NCBI GenBank assembly: GCA_963169175.1
Contig: CAUJFK010000103.1
Coordinates: 1-5,263 of the forward strand
Direction: 5' to 3'
DNA from: Acidobacteriota bacterium
GTDB taxonomy: Bacteria > Acidobacteriota > Blastocatellia > Pyrinomonadales > Pyrinomonadaceae
Length of the DNA stretch: 5,263 nt
Shown: positions 4,755-5,263 of the stretch, one piece after another
Numbering within the stretch: the first letter of the stretch is position 1
Layout: each line of letters starts with the position of its first letter
Notes under the pieces: model-generated
Seen by the model: the letters and a program-made list of their open reading frames with translations, nothing else
Databases searched by the model: none
Told to the model about the DNA's origin: nothing
Program-made: the position numbers and the translations under genes

Positions 4755-5263
4755 ATGATGAAGAAATTCCTGACCGCAAAATGGCATGATCTGATAATGG
4801 CCAACTACGAGGTTGACCCGAAATTATTGACGTCGCGCGTACCGGCCGGGACCGAGCTTGATCTGCACGAAGGCAGGTGTTTTGTCAGCCTGGTCGGGTT
4901 TATGTTCCTTGACACGCGGGTGATGGATTTTCTTGTTCCCTTCCACGTCAAATTCGAAGAGGTAAATCTACGGTTCTATGTGAAGCATGACGCCGGTGGC
5001 GAGCTCCGACGCGGCGTCGTGTTTGTCAAAGAGATCGTTCCGCGGGCCGCGATCGCCACCGTCGCCCGCCTGCTGTACGGCGAGCCGTATGAACGGTGGG
5101 AGATGTCAAATTTTCGAAACGAAGAACACGTTCGCTACAGCTGGTCACGCGGCGAATGCACAAATAATTTAAGCGTAACGCGCGGCAACAGTCTCGGTGT
5201 GCCTGAACCGGGTTCACACGGCGAATTCATCATTGAACACTACTGGGGTTATACAAAACGCGG
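4755..5263 (+). CDS. DUF2071 (YqjF-like) protein, 3' end outside window
   Basis: The frame is open for 169 codons from the ATG at 4755 to the window edge. The start MMKKFLTAKWHDLIMANYEV, the later block LHEGRCFVSLVGFMFLDTRV, the VNLRFYVKH segment and EFIIEHYWGYTKR match the DUF2071/YqjF family as I know it. Its fold is related to acetoacetate decarboxylase, but no enzymatic activity is established. Full members are about 230-250 residues, so roughly two thirds is present. No signal peptide or membrane helix is seen. A second ATG follows immediately at 4758, and no convincing Shine-Dalgarno precedes either. It begins 22 bp after the selB stop with no terminator between, so co-transcription with selB is likely. 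Confidence 0.85.
   Translation, partial: MMKKFLTAKWHDLIMANYEVDPKLLTSRVPAGTELDLHEGRCFVSLVGFMFLDTRVMDFLVPFHVKFEEVNLRFYVKHDAGGELRRGVVFVKEIVPRAAIATVARLLYGEPYERWEMSNFRNEEHVRYSWSRGECTNNLSVTRGNSLGVPEPGSHGEFIIEHYWGYTKR

Overview
The window is a stretch of bacterial chromosome of moderately high GC with short gene-to-gene distances. Many intergenic gaps are filled by long imperfect palindromes built from short repeated units. I recall visually similar intergenic repeats (CCACAGAG-type and TTAGCCGC-type) from environmental bacteria such as Acidobacteriota, so an acidobacterium (perhaps Blastocatellia-like) is my guess. This is an impression, not a demonstrated placement. SelB implies that the organism decodes UGA as selenocysteine.

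Layout. Positions 2-217 (+) hold the C-terminal end of an unrecognised protein with one strongly hydrophobic segment. A 135-bp palindromic element (218-352) fills the gap to the convergent minus-strand cluster. That cluster, in transcription order, is a PerR-type peroxide sensor (2041-1637), a typical 2-Cys peroxiredoxin of the YkuU type (1525-944) and a cytoplasmic thioredoxin-fold oxidoreductase of the YkuV type (833-360). Upstream of perR lies a clear promoter (TTGACA, 17 bp, TATTCT). Its -10 is covered by a perfect 17-bp palindrome resembling the PerR box, so autorepression is likely. On the plus strand follow a small solitary DUF2442 protein (2385-2627), selB (2813-4732) and the start of a DUF2071/YqjF-like gene (from 4755, cut by the window end).

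How it works together. PerR would sense H2O2 by metal-catalysed oxidation and release its promoter. The peroxiredoxin would reduce peroxides, and the YkuV-like protein is a plausible electron donor to it. The peroxiredoxin/YkuV pairing matches the adjacent ykuU-ykuV pair of Bacillus subtilis as I remember it, so the pairing appears to be old. selB and the DUF2071 gene are only 22 bp apart and probably co-transcribed, with no obvious functional link.

The least explained signal is the set of five intergenic palindromes. Three lie within 0-7 bp of stop codons. Most have arms made of 7-, 8- or 9-bp tandem units, and two of them share the same internal architecture. I found no CRISPR array, tRNA, rRNA or transposase gene.
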